A stretch of 64,000 nt of DNA from Burkholderiales bacterium. Its GTDB lineage: Bacteria; Pseudomonadota; Gammaproteobacteria; Burkholderiales; Burkholderiaceae_C. The stretch's first letter is position 1. Each line of letters begins with the position of its first letter. Of the stretch, positions 1 through 7,899 are shown piece by piece. Under the pieces are notes generated by a model that made no database searches, was not told where the DNA came from, and saw only the letters and a program-made list of their open reading frames with translations. The stretch lies in assembly GCA_016223165.1 (NCBI GenBank), contig JACRPO010000009.1:434001-498000 (forward strand), read 5' to 3'. Made by a program: the position numbers and the translations under genes.

Positions 1-34
1 ACCGCCCGCAGTCAGCATGGCGCCCTCGCGGCCG

Positions 35-481
35 TCAGCTGCGATGTCGGTGCGTGTGCGCCTGCGATGGCCGTTGTGCGGACGCCCGGCGCCGGGGGGT
101 TCGCGCAGCGGGCGGCGCGCAGTGCTTGCAGCGCCCGTACAGCGTGAGGTCGTGGTCTTCCACCGTAAAGCCCTGCGGCGCCAAGCGTGACAGGTCGCCT
201 GGGCACGCATGCACGTCGAACACGCGCTGGCATTGGCGGCACTGGAAGTGGTGGTGGTGCCGATGCCCCACCACCTCGAAGCGTGGGTTCTCGCCGGGCA
301 GGTTCACCGGCTGCAGCTCGCCTTCCTCCACCAGCGCCTTGAGATTGCGATAGACGGTGGCAATGCCCAGCCCCGGCACCTCCAGCTGAGCGGCGTCCAG
401 CACTTCCTGCGGCAGCAGCGGGCGGTCGGCCTGGGCGATGGCATCGCGGATGGCGCTGCGCTGGCGGGTATTGCGTTCCAT
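35..481 (-). CDS. Fur-family metal-responsive transcriptional repressor
   Basis: A 148-residue protein of the ferric uptake regulator family, DNA-binding repressors that sense Fe, Zn, Mn or peroxide. The N-terminal winged helix carries the family stretch GIATVYRNLKALVEEGE. The middle has the His-rich metal site HRHHHHFQC, followed by two Cys pairs, CRQC and CKHC, that form the structural zinc site. The ATG at 481 is chosen because homology begins at MERNTRQR; the open frame runs further upstream but that part has no family resemblance. The last 20 or so residues are Arg/His-rich (AHTHRHRS) and extend beyond the usual end, perhaps as a metal-binding tail. It stands alone, reading toward the window edge. 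Whether it is Fur, Zur or PerR cannot be decided from sequence alone. Confidence 0.88.
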   Translation of the reverse strand: MERNTRQRSAIRDAIAQADRPLLPQEVLDAAQLEVPGLGIATVYRNLKALVEEGELQPVNLPGENPRFEVVGHRHHHHFQCRQCQRVFDVHACPGDLSRLAPQGFTVEDHDLTLYGRCKHCAPPAARTPRRRASAQRPSQAHTHRHRS

Positions 482-560
482 GCATCGAGGGTACCGGATG
501 GCGATGGTGGTGAAGTCCGGGGAGCCGACTGCCGACCGGCAACAAGATGGCGTTCGCAAG

Positions 561-595
561 CCTAATGATAATGCGCTACCAATACTAACAATGGC
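561..595 (-). promoter_or_regulatory. Candidate Fur-type operator upstream of the Fur-family gene
   Basis: An AT-rich island in otherwise GC-rich DNA, about 80 bp upstream of the ATG at 481. It contains TAATGATAAT (563-572), which matches two overlapping hexamers of the classical Fur-box consensus (GATAAT repeats), followed by the AT-rich run CCAATACTAACAATGG. Self-regulation through such a site is common in this family. The match is partial, only one side is good, and no promoter hexamers were fixed. Confidence 0.35.
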
Positions 596-659
596 CGGGA
601 TGCGTGGCAAGGTGGCCGGTGACGAAGGAAGCCAGGCCCTCGAAAGAGCAACATTCGCG

Positions 660-705
660 GAGCCGACCACCCGGCGGCCTCGGCGCGCCACAACCTCGGC
701 GCGCC
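660..705. repeat. Dispersed GC-rich intergenic repeat, copy 1
   Basis: About 45 bp beginning GAGCCGACCACCCGGCGGCC. The reverse complement occurs at 7455-7499 with one mismatch, and a shorter related copy (GAGCCGACCACCCAGCGTCC) occurs at 7571-7596. All copies are intergenic, as expected of a REP-like repeat family. No open frame or transposase is associated. Confidence 0.7.
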
Positions 706-802
706 ACCAGGCGAGCAAACGCCGCCCGGTGTGCTCCGTGAGACTGGCCCTTCCTATCTCATTGACGGTATCTGCGTGTCAGCGGCCGCCGGCGGCGGCT
801 AC

Positions 803-1444
803 TCACCACTTCGGCGCGATGCGCTCGCCGGGGAGCACCGTGTAGGGGTCGGCCCAGCCGGGCAGCGCGCGCAGCCGCTCGACCCAGGCGCCGACCTGCG
901 GGAAGCGCGACGGGAAGTCGTAGCCGCTCTCCTCGATCGGATAGAAGAGGTAGCCCGAGAGCGAGAAGTCGGCGATGGAGGGTTGATTGCCGACGAGGAA
1001 GGTGCTGCCCTGCAAGTGCCTGTCGACGATGCCGAAGGCGTTGTCGAGCCGCCCCTTCAACCAGGCCATGACCGCCGGGTCGGGCGCAGTCGGCCCGAAA
1101 GCCTTCATGAAGCGGTAGCTGGCGAAGTAGCTCGTGAGCTTGTGGTTGTCGAAGAACAGCCAGCGCAGCGCCTCGAACCTCTCGTCGTCGCTCGCGCCGA
1201 GGAAGCGGCCGTGCTTGCCGGCGAGATACGTCAGGATGACGCCCGACTGCGTGAGGCGGCGCGTGCCGTCGTCGAGCACGGGCACCTCGCCCATCTCGTT
1301 GGTGGCGCCACGCCACTCGGGCGTGCGGGTGACACCGTGCATGAAGTCGACGAAGCGCGTCTCGAAGCGTTGCCCGAGGGCGCGCAGCATGAACGCGACT
1401 TTGAAGGTGTTGCCCGATTGGGCGAAGCCGTGCAGGGTGATCAT
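803..1444 (-). CDS. Glutathione S-transferase family protein
   Basis: A 213-residue cytosolic glutathione S-transferase, which conjugates glutathione to electrophiles or isomerises ring-cleavage products. The N-terminal thioredoxin-like domain (about 1-80) has GFAQSGNTFK, with a candidate catalytic Ser near the start. It also has the cis-proline motif GEVPVLDDG and the QSGVILTYLA stretch that contacts the glutathione glutamyl group. The all-helical C-terminal domain ends with the characteristic FSLSGYLFYP and FPQVGAWVERLRALPGW segments. Length is normal. It is separated by 34 bp from the P-type ATPase gene upstream and shares its direction. The class and substrate are not assigned. Confidence 0.88.
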   Translation of the reverse strand: MITLHGFAQSGNTFKVAFMLRALGQRFETRFVDFMHGVTRTPEWRGATNEMGEVPVLDDGTRRLTQSGVILTYLAGKHGRFLGASDDERFEALRWLFFDNHKLTSYFASYRFMKAFGPTAPDPAVMAWLKGRLDNAFGIVDRHLQGSTFLVGNQPSIADFSLSGYLFYPIEESGYDFPSRFPQVGAWVERLRALPGWADPYTVLPGERIAPKW

Positions 1445-1478
1445 GGCGGCGAGGTTAGCGCAAGCTCATCGTCCGCGC

Positions 1479-4322
1479 TCACTTCACGCGGCGCGCCAGC
1501 GCCTTGCGCAGCTCCTCCACCCACAACACGCTGCTCGCCAGCGCCACGATCGGCAGCAGCACCGCCGGCGCCAGCGGCACGGTGTGGAACATCGCGTTCA
1601 GCGGCGGGGCATAGAGCACCAGCGCCTGCAGCGCGATGGACAGCAGCACGCCGCCGAGCAGCCAGCGGTTGCGCAGCAGCCCCAGCCGCAACGCCGAGGC
1701 GGTGGACGACTGGCAGTTGATCACGTTGAACCACTGCGTCACCGCCACGAGCGTGAAGACCTCGGTGCGCACGGTCTCGATCGGCACGCCTTCGCGCAGC
1801 CGCCACGCGAACCAGCCGAAGGCCACCGCCGCGGAGGTGAGCGCCATCAGCGCCGTGCGCACGAGCATCGGCCGGCTGAACAGCGGGTCGTCGCGCGGCA
1901 CCGGCGGGCGCTGCATCTCTCGCCCGCTCGCCGGGTCCATCACCAGGTTCACCGTCAGCGTGCCCTCGGTGACGATGTTGATCCACAGGATCTGCACGGC
2001 CGCCAGCGGCAGCGGGTAGCCCGCCAGCAACGCCAGCAGCAGCACGATCACCTCGTCCACCGAGGTCGCGAAGAGGTACAGGATCACCTTCTTCAGGTTG
2101 CCGTAGACGACGCGCCCCTGCTCCACCGCCGCCACCAGCGTGGCGAAGTTGTCGTCGGTGAGCACGATGCGCGAGGCGCTCTTGGCGACCTCGGTGCCGG
2201 TGATGCCCATGGCCACGCCGACATCGGCGCGCGCCAGCGCCGGCGCATCGTTGACGCCGTCGCCGGTCATCGCCACCACCTCGCCGCGCGCCTGCAGCGC
2301 CTGCACGATGCGCAGCTTCTGCGCCGGCTGCACGCGCGCGAAGACGGCGATGTGCGGCAGCGCCGCCATCAGCTCGGGCTCGCTCATGCGCTCGAGCTCG
2401 CTGCCGTCGATGGCGCTGTCGTGACCATCGCCAGGTTGACCTTCGCGGCGCGCGATGCCGAGCTCGCGCGCGATGGCCAGTCCCGTGAGCTTGTGGTCGC
2501 CGGTCACCATCAGCGGGCGGATGCCGGCGCGCCGGCACTCGGCGACGGCGGCGCGCGCCTCGTCGCGCGGCGGGTCGATCTCGCCGACGAGGCCGAGCAG
2601 GCGCGCGCGGCCGGCCAGCGGCGGAAAGCCGGCCGCCGCATCGAGCACGCCGTCGTCGACCACGGCCACGGCGAGCACGCGCAGTGCACGCAACGCCATC
2701 GCTTCGGCGGCCGCGCGGGCGGCCTCGCTGCCTCCGTCGCCTTCGCCACCGCCTTCGCCGCCTTCGCCGGTACGCGCCGCCGACGACAGCAGCCGCAGCA
2801 CCGACTCGGGCGCGCCCTTGACGAAGACGCAGCGCCCTGCCGCACCCTTCTCCTGCCCGAGGCGCATCTCGTGGCCTGTCGCCATCAGCTTGGCGTCGGC
2901 ATCGAACGGCAACTCGGCCGTGCGAGGCGCACCGCTGCGCAGCGCGGCCACGTCGACGCCCGCCTTGGCCGCGAGCACGAGCAGCGCGCCTTCGGTCGGG
3001 TCCCCCAGCACCGACCACGCGTTGCGGTCCTGACCAGGCGCCTGGAGCTCGGCGTCGTTGCAGAGCACGACGGCTTGCAGCAGTGCCGCGATGGCCGGCT
3101 CGGCGGCCATCGTCACCGCGGCGCCACCGTGCTGCACGGCGCCGGCCGGCGCGTAGCCCACGCCGCTCACCTCGAACTCGCGCCCGCCCTTCTCGCCCCC
3201 CGGCAGCCACAGCGCCACCGCCGTCATCTCGTTCTTCGTCAGCGTGCCGGTCTTGTCGCTGCAGATCACCGTGGTGGAGCCGAGCGTCTCCACGGCCGAG
3301 AGGCGGCGGATGATGGCGCCGCGCGCCGCCATGCGCTGCATGCCGACGGCGAGCGCGATCGTCATCGCCACCGGCAGGCCCTCGGGCACCATCGAGACCA
3401 TCTGGCTGATGGCCACCATCAGCAGGTCGGCGAGCGGCAGCCCGCGCGCGAAGCCGAGCGCCAGCACGAGCACGAAGAGCACGATCGCCGCCACCACGAG
3501 GGCGCGGCCGAAGGTGGCGAGGCGCCGCTCCAGCGGCGTCGGCGGCTCCACGGCGCGCTCGGTCAGCGCGGCGATGCGGCCGACCTCGGTGTGCGTGCCA
3601 GTGGCCACGACGAGCGCGCGCGCGCGGCCGCCGCTCAGGTGCGTGCCGGCGTAGACCATGCAGCGGCGGTCGGCGAGGCCGGTGGCCTCGGGCAGCGCAG
3701 GCACCGCCTTCGCCACCGGCACCGATTCACCGGTGAGCGCCGCCTCGGCCGCCTGCAGCTGCGCCGCCTCGAGAAGGCGCGCGTCGGCGCCGACGGCGTC
3801 GCCGGCGGCCAGCAGCATCATGTCGCCCGGCACGAGTTCGCGTGCCGGCACCGCCTGCTCCGCGCCGCCACGCAGCACGCGCACCTGCAGCTCCGACAGC
3901 CGGCGCAGCGCCGCCATCGAGCGCTCGGCGCGCCCTTCCTGGAAGCTGCCGACGACGGCGTTGACGATGACGACGGCGAGGATCACCGCCGCATCGCCGA
4001 GGTGGCCGAGCACCACCGCCAGCACCGCGGCGACGAAGAGGATGGCGATCAGCGGGCTCTTGAACTGGCCCGCGAACAGCCGCCACAGCGGGCGCGGCGG
4101 CGGCTCGGGCAGCGCGTTGGGGCCGTGTTCGGCCCGGCGCTGCGCGACGGCGGCGGCATCGAGGCCGAGCGCCGGGTCGACGCCGAGGCGCACCGCCGCT
4201 TCGTCCGGCGCCAGCGCGTGCCAAGCCACCGCAGGCGGCTCGTGCGCGGCTTGCGCGCCATGCCCGTCCTGCACGCCCCGCCCGACTTGCGCGACCTGGT
4301 TGACCTTGGCGACGGGTGGCAT
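1479..4322 (-). CDS. P-type cation-transporting ATPase (Ca2+/Mn2+-like, P2 type)
   Basis: A 947-residue ion pump of the inner membrane. Visible family signatures are the actuator TGES (197-200), PEGLP in transmembrane helix 4 (313-317), the phosphorylation motif DKTGTLT (Asp356), and the HAD hinge MTGDGVNDAPALARADVGVA further on. There are about ten membrane helices, four of them in the C-terminal third. An N-terminal cation-ATPase domain precedes the first helix. The PEGLP form and the layout fit the P2 group that moves Ca2+ or Mn2+ (PMR1/SERCA-like) better than heavy-metal pumps, because there is no CPx motif or metal-binding domain. The ATG at 4322 is preferred over a TTG at 4373. Linkers are rich in Glu, Gly and Ala, including a glycine/glutamate run in the nucleotide-binding domain. 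Confidence 0.9.
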   Translation of the reverse strand: MPPVAKVNQVAQVGRGVQDGHGAQAAHEPPAVAWHALAPDEAAVRLGVDPALGLDAAAVAQRRAEHGPNALPEPPPRPLWRLFAGQFKSPLIAILFVAAVLAVVLGHLGDAAVILAVVIVNAVVGSFQEGRAERSMAALRRLSELQVRVLRGGAEQAVPARELVPGDMMLLAAGDAVGADARLLEAAQLQAAEAALTGESVPVAKAVPALPEATGLADRRCMVYAGTHLSGGRARALVVATGTHTEVGRIAALTERAVEPPTPLERRLATFGRALVVAAIVLFVLVLALGFARGLPLADLLMVAISQMVSMVPEGLPVAMTIALAVGMQRMAARGAIIRRLSAVETLGSTTVICSDKTGTLTKNEMTAVALWLPGGEKGGREFEVSGVGYAPAGAVQHGGAAVTMAAEPAIAALLQAVVLCNDAELQAPGQDRNAWSVLGDPTEGALLVLAAKAGVDVAALRSGAPRTAELPFDADAKLMATGHEMRLGQEKGAAGRCVFVKGAPESVLRLLSSAARTGEGGEGGGEGDGGSEAARAAAEAMALRALRVLAVAVVDDGVLDAAAGFPPLAGRARLLGLVGEIDPPRDEARAAVAECRRAGIRPLMVTGDHKLTGLAIARELGIARREGQPGDGHDSAIDGSELERMSEPELMAALPHIAVFARVQPAQKLRIVQALQARGEVVAMTGDGVNDAPALARADVGVAMGITGTEVAKSASRIVLTDDNFATLVAAVEQGRVVYGNLKKVILYLFATSVDEVIVLLLALLAGYPLPLAAVQILWINIVTEGTLTVNLVMDPASGREMQRPPVPRDDPLFSRPMLVRTALMALTSAAVAFGWFAWRLREGVPIETVRTEVFTLVAVTQWFNVINCQSSTASALRLGLLRNRWLLGGVLLSIALQALVLYAPPLNAMFHTVPLAPAVLLPIVALASSVLWVEELRKALARRVK

Positions 4323-4413
4323 GCCGCCGATGATGCTCGCGCAGCGGCGTGTCCTTCGCTTGACCGGAGTCAAGCCGGGGGCGATCCGCGGCGGCGCCGC
4401 GACGGGAGAGCCG

Positions 4414-4977
4414 TCAGCCCTTCATGCGCGCGACAGCGCCGATCCAGCGCTCGAACGACGCCATCTGGTCGCCGATGAACTTGCGCGTCGCTTCGTCGGT
4501 GCAGCGGCCCTCGGCGTCGAACTTGCCGCCGGCCATGCCGACGAAGACCTCAGGCTTGACGAGCGTCATGGCGTTGAGGAAGAGCATGACCTTGCGCAGG
4601 TCGTACTGCACGCGCGCCCCGCCCACCGGCCCGGGGGAGACGGTGAACATGGCCACCGGCTTGCCGGCCCAGGGCTGGTCTTCGCCACGGCTCGTCCAGT
4701 CGAGCACGTTCTTCAGGCCGCCGGGAATCGAGAAGTTGTATTCCGGCGTCACGATGAGCACGCCGTCGGCATGGCGAATGCGTTCGCGCACGGCGGCCAC
4801 CGCCGGTGGCAGGCCGGCGGCGAGCACGTCGGCGTCGAAGACCGGCACCTCTCGCCACTCGACGACGTCGAGCTTCATCGACGCAGGCATCAGTTCGCCG
4901 GCCAGGCGCAGGGCATGGCGGTTGTACGAGGCTTTGCGCAGGCTGCCGCAAAGGCCGACGATGTCGAGCGTGGTCAT
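4414..4977 (-). CDS. NAD(P)H-dependent FMN reductase (chromate-reductase-like)
   Basis: A 187-residue flavodoxin-fold reductase. The phosphate-binding loop GSLRKASYNR lies at the N-terminus, and PEYNFSIPGGLKNVLDW is the flavin-contacting motif of the ChrR/YieF/SsuE-type family. Such enzymes reduce FMN or quinones with NAD(P)H and may feed flavin to two-component monooxygenases. Translation probably starts at the ATG at 4977, where homology begins; the same frame is open upstream only because of GC bias. It lies downstream of the dehydrogenase at 5115-5999, across a pyrimidine/purine tandem repeat. No monooxygenase partner is seen in the window, so the partner substrate is unknown. Confidence 0.9.
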   Translation of the reverse strand: MTTLDIVGLCGSLRKASYNRHALRLAGELMPASMKLDVVEWREVPVFDADVLAAGLPPAVAAVRERIRHADGVLIVTPEYNFSIPGGLKNVLDWTSRGEDQPWAGKPVAMFTVSPGPVGGARVQYDLRKVMLFLNAMTLVKPEVFVGMAGGKFDAEGRCTDEATRKFIGDQMASFERWIGAVARMKG

Positions 4978-5043
4978 TCGGTGGGGGCTCCGGTGTGGGC
5001 TCGTGAGGAAGGAAGGGGGAAGCGGGAAGGACGGAAGGACGAC

Positions 5044-5067
5044 AGAAGGACAGAAGGACAGAAGGAC
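5044..5067. repeat. Tandem octamer repeat (AGAAGGAC)x3 within a purine-rich tract
   Basis: Three perfect copies of AGAAGGAC, embedded in a longer degenerate run from about 5008 to 5085 (GGAAGGACGGAAGGACGACAG and similar). It lies between the FMN reductase start and the dehydrogenase stop. The purine/pyrimidine strand asymmetry is unlike the rest of the window. Confidence 0.85.
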
Positions 5068-5114
5068 AACAGCAGAACAGGACAACGATCGGTCAGGCGG
5101 GGACGCGGCGATTC

Positions 5115-5999
5115 TCAGCCGGCCTGGCCTGCGTGCGCCGAGGCCAGGGCGTCGCGGATGACGACGGCGTAGTCCTCGCCCGCCTCGCCCGCGGCCGCCG
5201 CGCCGGCCAGGGCTGCCGCCGCGACATCGGCCACCGGCGTGGCCACGCCGAGCGCGGCGGCAGCGGCGCGGATGAGCGACACGTCCTTCTGCATCTGCGT
5301 GACCGTGAAGGTGGGCGTGTAGTCGTGCTCGCGCAGCGCCGGCGCCTTCGCCTTCACGATGGGCGAGGCGGCGGCACTCGACTCCACCACCTGCCACAGC
5401 GTGCGCCACTCGAGGCCGCCGCGTTCGCCCAGCGCCAGCGCCTCGGCCAGCATGGTGCTCGTGCCGGCGATGAGCAGGTTGACGGCCAGCTTCGCATAGC
5501 GGGCCTCATCGCCGGCGCCGAGGTAGAGCTGCTGCGGGCCCCAGCAGGCGAGCAGCGGCAACACGGCATCGAAGGCCGCGCGCGGGCCGCTCGCGAACAC
5601 GGTGAGCGCGGCGCGCTCGGCCATCCCGTTGTTGCCGGAGACGGGGCAGCGCAAGCTGGCGATGCCGCGCGCGGCCACGCGCTCGGCAGCGGCGCGCGAG
5701 GCCTCGGGCGAGACCGTGCTCGTGTCGACCCAGACGGCACCGCGGCGCCCCGCCGCAGCCAGGCTCTCGGCCACGGCGAGCAGCGCCGCATCGTCGGGCA
5801 GCGAGCTGAAGACGAGCGGCGCCTCGGCCAGCGCCGCCGCCAGGTCGGAGGCCACGAGCAGCCCGCGCGCACCCGCCAGCGCGCCTTGCTCGGGCGAGAG
5901 GTCGAACACCGTCACCACATGGCCGGCGGCGTGCAGGTGGCCGGCCATCGGCAGGCCCATCTTGCCGATGCCGACGAAGAGCAGGGATCGGGGACTCAT
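5115..5999 (-). CDS. 3-hydroxyisobutyrate-dehydrogenase-family NAD(P)-dependent oxidoreductase
   Basis: A 294-residue beta-hydroxyacid dehydrogenase. The Rossmann motif GIGKMGLPMAGHL is at 10-22, the substrate-binding loop CPVSGNNGMAER near 118-129, and the catalytic lysine K170 sits in ARYAKLAVNLL, followed by Asn174. These enzymes oxidise 3-hydroxyacids such as 3-hydroxyisobutyrate, tartronate or 2-hydroxymethylglutarate. Length is typical. A second, distinct member lies at 7900-8832, so the two probably handle different substrates. It shares direction and close spacing with the amidohydrolase upstream (79 bp) and belongs to the same leftward catabolic region. Confidence 0.9.
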   Translation of the reverse strand: MSPRSLLFVGIGKMGLPMAGHLHAAGHVVTVFDLSPEQGALAGARGLLVASDLAAALAEAPLVFSSLPDDAALLAVAESLAAAGRRGAVWVDTSTVSPEASRAAAERVAARGIASLRCPVSGNNGMAERAALTVFASGPRAAFDAVLPLLACWGPQQLYLGAGDEARYAKLAVNLLIAGTSTMLAEALALGERGGLEWRTLWQVVESSAAASPIVKAKAPALREHDYTPTFTVTQMQKDVSLIRAAAAALGVATPVADVAAAALAGAAAAGEAGEDYAVVIRDALASAHAGQAG

Positions 6000-6078
6000 G
6001 GTGCCGGCAGCGGCCTGGCACGGCCGCGGTGGCGCGCCACGAAGCCGTTCCGCTCGGCGCCTCCCATGGACCGTCGCT

Positions 6079-7419
6079 TCACTTCAACCCCAGCGCGGCA
6101 ACGATCTTGCGGCCCGAGGCCTGCAGCGCCGCGAGCCTGGGCGCGAGGTCGACGCCGACGAGCTCGCCGGCACGCTTCTTCCAGCGCCCGGCCACCATCA
6201 CGCTGTCGATGTTGGCCAGGCTCGCCTGGAACACCACCGCGGCGACGGGGTCGTGCAGCGGCTGCATGTTGATGAGGTCGGCGCGGATGAGCACGAGGTC
6301 GGCCTGCTTGCCCGCGGCCAGCGAGCCGATGCGGTGCTCCTGGCGCAGCATGCGCGCGCCTTGCACCGTCACCCAGGCGAGCGCCTCGTCGGCCGTGATC
6401 GTGCTCGTCGGCGGGATGCTCCCCTCGGCCTCGCGGAACGCGACGTTGTCCAGGCTCCTCTGGATGCCGAGCGCCACGCGCGCCTGCGTCAGCATGTCGC
6501 CGCTGAGCACCGATTCGAGGTCGACGCCGAGCGAAGGCGCGCGCCCGAGCTTGCGCAGGCGGCCGGTGAGCGGGTGGCCGTGGCCTTGCGACATCTCGCT
6601 TTCGGCAGCGGCCGAGAAGCTCATGCCGAGCTCGCAGAAGCGCGCCAGCTGCGCGTCGTCGAGCGCGTGCCCGTGCACGATGTTGATCTGCTCGCCGAGC
6701 AGCCCTTCTTGCTCGAGCGCCAGCCAGCCGCCGGGCGTGCGCGCCGGGCCGCCGCCCTGGTGCAGCGAGGCGATGACGCCGAGCTCGCGCGCCATGCGGA
6801 AATCGTGCTGGGCCACTTCGAGCGTCGAATAGTGCGGGCCGAGCACGGCGGCATGCACGCTGAGCAGGTCGCGGCCCTGGTGCTCGCGCAGCAGCCGCTC
6901 GACCTCGGCGCGCGGGTGCGGCAGCTCCCAGAACGGCGTCTCGCCCGGCTTCGGGTCGGGCTTGGGCGTGCCGTGGAAGAAGGCCGCTCGGATGCCCGAT
7001 TCGAGCAGCGCCGCGATGGCCGCATCGTTGTGCGCCGGCGTGCGGTTGTTGTGGCACCAGTCGACGAGCGTGGTGGTGCCGCAGTTGAGCTGGTTGAGCG
7101 CGCCCACCAGGGTGGCGATGTGCAGGTCCTCGGGCGTGAAGACGGTGGCCAGGCCCGCATGCATCTTGCGGAAGTACTCGGGCAGCGTCCAGTTCGCGGC
7201 CACGCCGCGCAGCGCCGTCTGCCATGTGTGCATGTGCGCGTTGACGAGGCCGGGGATGACGATGCAGCCGGTGGCATCGATGCGCTCGGCATCGTCGGCA
7301 ACGATCGTGGGCGCGATCTCGGTGATCGTGTCGCCGGTGACCAGGAGGTCGGCGCGCGGCAGCACGCCTTGGCGGTCCATCGTGATGACGGTGGCGCCCT
7401 GGATCAGCGTGCGGGTCAC
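6079..7419 (-). CDS. Amidohydrolase family protein (AtzC/TrzN/SsnA-like, cytosolic)
   Basis: A 446-residue metal-dependent hydrolase of the amidohydrolase superfamily. The metal-binding pair HMH is at His62 and His64 in NAHMHTW. A mid-protein HGHALDD carries another ligand His, and the C-terminal beta-sandwich segment KQADLVLIRAD is typical of the deaminase/triazine hydrolase branch. These enzymes remove amino or chloro groups from N-heterocycles or guanidino compounds. There is no signal peptide. Translation starts at a GTG (7419), eight bases after a GAGG. The 480-bp repeat-rich spacer upstream separates it from the main catabolic cluster. The substrate cannot be named from sequence. Confidence 0.88.
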   Translation of the reverse strand: MTRTLIQGATVITMDRQGVLPRADLLVTGDTITEIAPTIVADDAERIDATGCIVIPGLVNAHMHTWQTALRGVAANWTLPEYFRKMHAGLATVFTPEDLHIATLVGALNQLNCGTTTLVDWCHNNRTPAHNDAAIAALLESGIRAAFFHGTPKPDPKPGETPFWELPHPRAEVERLLREHQGRDLLSVHAAVLGPHYSTLEVAQHDFRMARELGVIASLHQGGGPARTPGGWLALEQEGLLGEQINIVHGHALDDAQLARFCELGMSFSAAAESEMSQGHGHPLTGRLRKLGRAPSLGVDLESVLSGDMLTQARVALGIQRSLDNVAFREAEGSIPPTSTITADEALAWVTVQGARMLRQEHRIGSLAAGKQADLVLIRADLINMQPLHDPVAAVVFQASLANIDSVMVAGRWKKRAGELVGVDLAPRLAALQASGRKIVAALGLK

Positions 7420-7454
7420 GGGCGTGGCCTCGCGCCCGGGGCGCGGATGTCATC

Positions 7455-7499
7455 GCGCGCCGAGGTCGTGGCGCGCCGAGGCCGCCGGGTGGTCGGCTC
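7455..7499. repeat. Dispersed GC-rich intergenic repeat, copy 2 (inverted)
   Basis: The reverse complement of the repeat at 660-705, with one mismatch over about 45 bp. It abuts the left arm of the foldback element. A third, shorter copy in the same orientation as copy 1 lies at 7571-7596 in the loop of that element. Confidence 0.7.
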
Positions 7500-7741
7500 T
7501 GCTCGTGTCCTCTTTCGGCCGCCCGGCTCGCAAGCTTCGCAGGGCGCCCGAATGCCCCCTTGACCTCGCTGAGCCGACCACCCAGCGTCCTCGGCGTGGG
7601 ACCGGGGTTTGTCTTCGACGAGGGCGTGCCACCGCCGGTGCCCGATCGGGCCGATGGGGCGCCCTGCGCAGCGAGGTAAAGGGGGCATCCGGGGGCCCTG
7701 CGAGCTTGCGAGCCGGGCCGCCGGAAGATGACACGAGCAGG
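7499..7741. repeat. Foldback (inverted-repeat) element with ~70-bp arms
   Basis: The left arm (7499-7570) and the reverse complement of the right arm (7671-7741) align over about 70 bp with only a handful of mismatches and one-base gaps. Both begin CTGCTCGTGTC and share GCCCGGCTCGCAAGCT. A loop of about 100 bp contains a third copy of the dispersed repeat. There is no coding potential. This looks like a MITE-like or foldback element. Target-site duplications were not identified. Confidence 0.75.
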
Positions 7742-7751
7742 CGAGCCCGTA

Positions 7752-7778
7752 CACGAACAGTCCAGTGGACTGTTCGTG
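7752..7778. repeat. Perfect palindrome, 13-bp arms and 1-nt centre
   Basis: CACGAACAGTCCA and TGGACTGTTCGTG flank a single G at 7765. The arms are perfectly complementary. No T-run follows, so an ordinary intrinsic terminator is not supported. It could be a protein-binding operator or the stem of a small structured transcript. Confidence 0.8.
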
Positions 7779-7899
7779 CCTGGCGAGCGGCCGGGCGCTT
7801 GCGCCCGGCGCGGCCTGCAAGGCCAGGGTGCCCCGTCGGCCCGATCCCGCCACAGCACGCGCCCCGCTCAACGGTCGGCGCAACACGCGCAGCCGAACC

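Larger units (their letters stand above)
482..802. other. Intergenic region upstream of the Fur-family gene
   Basis: A 321-bp spacer with no convincing gene. It holds the presumed control region of the Fur-family gene, with a GATAAT-type motif at 563-572. It also holds one copy of a GC-rich dispersed repeat at 660-705 whose inverted copy lies at 7455-7499. The frame that extends the Fur protein upstream through here has no family resemblance. Confidence 0.6.
7420..7899. other. Repeat-rich intergenic region
   Basis: A 480-bp gap with no supportable gene. It is packed with structure: an inverted copy of the dispersed repeat (7455-7499), a foldback element with arms of about 70 bp (7499-7741), a perfect 13-bp-arm palindrome (7752-7778), and a second hairpin GCCGGGCGC-TT-GCGCCCGGC (7790-7809). 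Long open frames here are by-products of high GC. Confidence 0.8.

Noticed and set aside
1134..4478. A 1114-codon open frame on the + strand over the P-type ATPase
   Set aside because: It is antisense to a gene with complete P-type ATPase motifs. Its product is His/Arg/Gln-rich low-complexity sequence without family features.
5044..5067. CRISPR array
   Set aside because: Repeats are 8 bp and directly adjacent, with no unique spacers. No Cas genes are in the window.
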